Of a stretch of 63,666 bases of DNA, positions 62,527-63,666 are shown in pieces. Below the pieces are notes generated by a model that was given only the letters and a program-made list of their open reading frames with translations, made no database searches and was not told the origin of the DNA. Each line of letters begins with the position of its first letter. Positions within the stretch are counted from its first letter, which is position 1. Origin of the DNA: CAZSMC01 sp964607755 (GTDB lineage Bacteria > Zhuqueibacterota > Zhuqueibacteria > Residuimicrobiales > Krinioviventaceae); assembly GCA_964607755.1 (NCBI GenBank), contig CAZSMC010000022.1, forward strand, positions 1-63,666, written 5' to 3'. Position numbers and translations under genes: made by a program.

Positions 62527-63258
62527 ATGAGTCAGGATATTAATATCATCATCGCCCCGGATGTGGAAGAACTTGGCCGCAACGCCGCCCACAGATTTTT
62601 TGACATTGCCAACACTGCCATTCGTGAAACCGGGCAGTTCACCATCGCGCTCTCTGGCGGGTCCACGCCGACGGTGTTGTATAAACATCTGTTACACGAG
62701 CGCGACAAACTGGACTGGAGCAAAGTCACATTTTTCTGGAGCGACGAACGCCTGGTGCCAACCAACCACCCGGACAGCAATGCAGGACTGGCCATCCGCC
62801 ATTTGATTCGTCCGCTAGGTCTTGACAATTCACAGTACATCCCCGTGCCCACTCAGTATAACGAGCCAGCCCGGTCAGCCGATGCTTATGAAGCAGCCAT
62901 TCAGGAGCATTTTGAATCGCAAAACATTTCCCGTTTTGATTTGATTCTGCTCGGTCTTGGCAACGACGGCCACACAGCATCGCTGTTTCCACATTCTCCC
63001 GCCCTGCACGAAAAAGACCGCCTGGTGGTGTGCAACTGGGTCAAAAAACTGGAATCCTGGCGCATCACTTTTTCTTACAAGTTGATCAACCAGGCAGCCA
63101 ACATCATGTTCCTGGTCAGCGGACGCAAAAAAGCCCAAATCGTGCAAAAAGTTATCAAACAACAGCGACCCCAATATCCCGCCACGCACATCAATCCGCC
63201 GCGCGGCCGCGTCTTCTGGTACATGGACCGCGAGTCCGGGGCGTTGATCAGTACATGA
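62527..63258 (+). CDS. pgl: 6-phosphogluconolactonase
   Basis: 243 residues. IALSGGSTPTVLYKHL is the N-terminal phosphate loop, VTFFWSDERLVP carries the conserved DERLVP, and DLILLGLGNDGHTASLFPHSPAL is the active-site signature. It hydrolyses 6-phosphogluconolactone to 6-phosphogluconate. It starts 1 bp after opcA, and the order zwf-opcA-pgl gives a compact oxidative pentose phosphate operon. 6-phosphogluconate dehydrogenase is not in this window. Confidence 0.96.
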   Translation: MSQDINIIIAPDVEELGRNAAHRFFDIANTAIRETGQFTIALSGGSTPTVLYKHLLHERDKLDWSKVTFFWSDERLVPTNHPDSNAGLAIRHLIRPLGLDNSQYIPVPTQYNEPARSADAYEAAIQEHFESQNISRFDLILLGLGNDGHTASLFPHSPALHEKDRLVVCNWVKKLESWRITFSYKLINQAANIMFLVSGRKKAQIVQKVIKQQRPQYPATHINPPRGRVFWYMDRESGALIST

Positions 63259-63391
63259 GGTATCTTACCAGGGATTTAATCACTTTGCTTTTTCCATCCA
63301 CATTTATGCATTTCTTGGTAAAAGCTCAGTCTTGGGTGGAAGTTTTAATATTTGGGCACTAAAGTGACTATTAACGGAACCTCTATAACAA

Positions 63392-63476
63392 CCCCGACTT
63401 AAAAGTCGGGGCTATAATATAGCCTCGAGCTTTAGCTCGGGTAAAGATGACCTCTCAAAATAACGGGCTTTAGCCC
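63392..63476. repeat. Cluster of three tandem palindromes (REP-like)
   Basis: Three hairpins lie in a row within 85 bp: ccccgact/agtcgggg (63392-63411), ctcgagct/agctcggg (63424-63441, one G-T) and gggct/agccc followed by attttttt (63465-63483). Each has a short AT loop with TTTA or TAAA. The last can terminate the pgl transcript. The pattern resembles REP/palindromic elements that recur in FCB genomes. No transposase is in the window. Confidence 0.6.
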
Positions 63477-63483
63477 ATTTTTT

Positions 63484-63666
63484 GTAATGCTGCAAAGATT
63501 TTCTCCCATCAGTGAGGTTTTACAATTATTGTGAAAAAACCGCTTGCATTTTAATAAAGTTCTCTTACATTAAGCTTGACAGGGGTTGAAGAGGTTTGTA
63601 ACGGGTGCGGAACGTCAGCATTTAAAATAATCAATCAATTATTAATTTCATCCTGGGGGATGAATG
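63484..63666. other. Intergenic right end without a supported gene
   Basis: About 180 bp to the window edge with no open frame that has a ribosome-binding site and a family match. A ttgacag at about 63577 could be part of a promoter for a gene beyond the edge, but no clear -10 box follows at the right spacing. Confidence 0.4.

Noticed and set aside
1..63666. tRNA, rRNA, CRISPR array, integrase or intact insertion sequence
   Set aside because: I saw no cloverleaf-like sequence, no array of direct repeats with spacers, and no transposase or integrase motifs in any gene.

Overview
This 63.7 kb window looks like chromosomal DNA from an uncultured-type member of the FCB superphylum (the Calditrichota / KSB1 / Marinimicrobia neighbourhood). 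The evidence is in the proteins. A PorV-family outer-membrane protein sits at the left edge. Five large secreted proteins carry a C-terminal FlgD-like / type IX-style sorting domain with the NYPNPFN signature or a variant. There are two GWxTD proteins, a DUF5683 protein, DUF5777, an MXAN_6640-type metalloprotease and an MglA/MglB pair. I cannot name a genus from sequence reading alone. No rRNA, tRNA, CRISPR array, prophage or intact insertion sequence was seen.

Layout. 1-10.3 kb (minus strand): surface region with PorV-like protein, a 1236-aa sorted surface protein, a TonB-dependent receptor and a sialidase-like (Asp-box) sorted protein. 10.6-13.8 kb (plus): secreted metalloprotease and a small exported protein. 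13.8-18.2 kb (minus): UMF1-type MFS transporter, SLBB export protein and tyrosine autokinase. 18.3-24.8 kb (minus): MglA, MglB, phosphoesterase, POT peptide transporter, class A penicillin-binding protein, and a MazE-like antitoxin whose toxin has been reduced to 12 codons. 24.8-40.9 kb (minus): a long run of closely packed housekeeping genes. These are purH, purN, LD-carboxypeptidase, a GWxTD protein, rimO, ftsY, a CDP-alcohol phosphatidyltransferase, geranylgeranyl-reductase-like flavoprotein, ferredoxin, UbiA prenyltransferase, purF, YfiM-like protein, HD hydrolase, Na+ symporter, DUF5683, RidA, GAF/HD-GYP and a 59-aa membrane protein.

41.0-43.6 kb (plus): a four-gene cluster of two monoheme c-type proteins, YceI and a DUF5777 beta-barrel. 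This is a plausible envelope electron-transfer or quinone-handling module and one of the better candidates for an undescribed system. 43.6-46.6 kb (minus): TPR-GWxTD protein and a methyltransferase. 46.8-49.3 kb: a divergent pair, NAD-dependent SDR and serine-palmitoyltransferase-like enzyme, suggesting sphingolipid/ceramide synthesis. 49.4-51.7 kb (plus): L-lactate dehydrogenase and an SO_0444-type metal permease with an HMA tail. 51.7-58.0 kb (minus): pyruvyltransferase, DUF5647, a type II restriction-modification pair, glycosyltransferase and DsbD. 58.3-63.3 kb (plus): a CBM9-like sorted protein and the oxidative pentose phosphate operon zwf-opcA-pgl. The right end is intergenic and has three tandem palindromes.

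Taken together, the window describes a Gram-negative, probably heterotrophic bacterium. It exports many proteins through a PorV/type IX-like route, imports ligands by TonB receptors and peptides by POT, and encodes enzymes consistent with an unusual lipid repertoire (sphingolipid-type and isoprenoid-type). The isoprenoid-lipid cluster (UbiA, ferredoxin, GGR and CDP-alcohol transferase) and the c-type/YceI/DUF5777 cluster are the two places where new biology is most likely. Both remain inference from gene families and synteny. Start codons were chosen by eye from Shine-Dalgarno motifs and may shift by a few codons.
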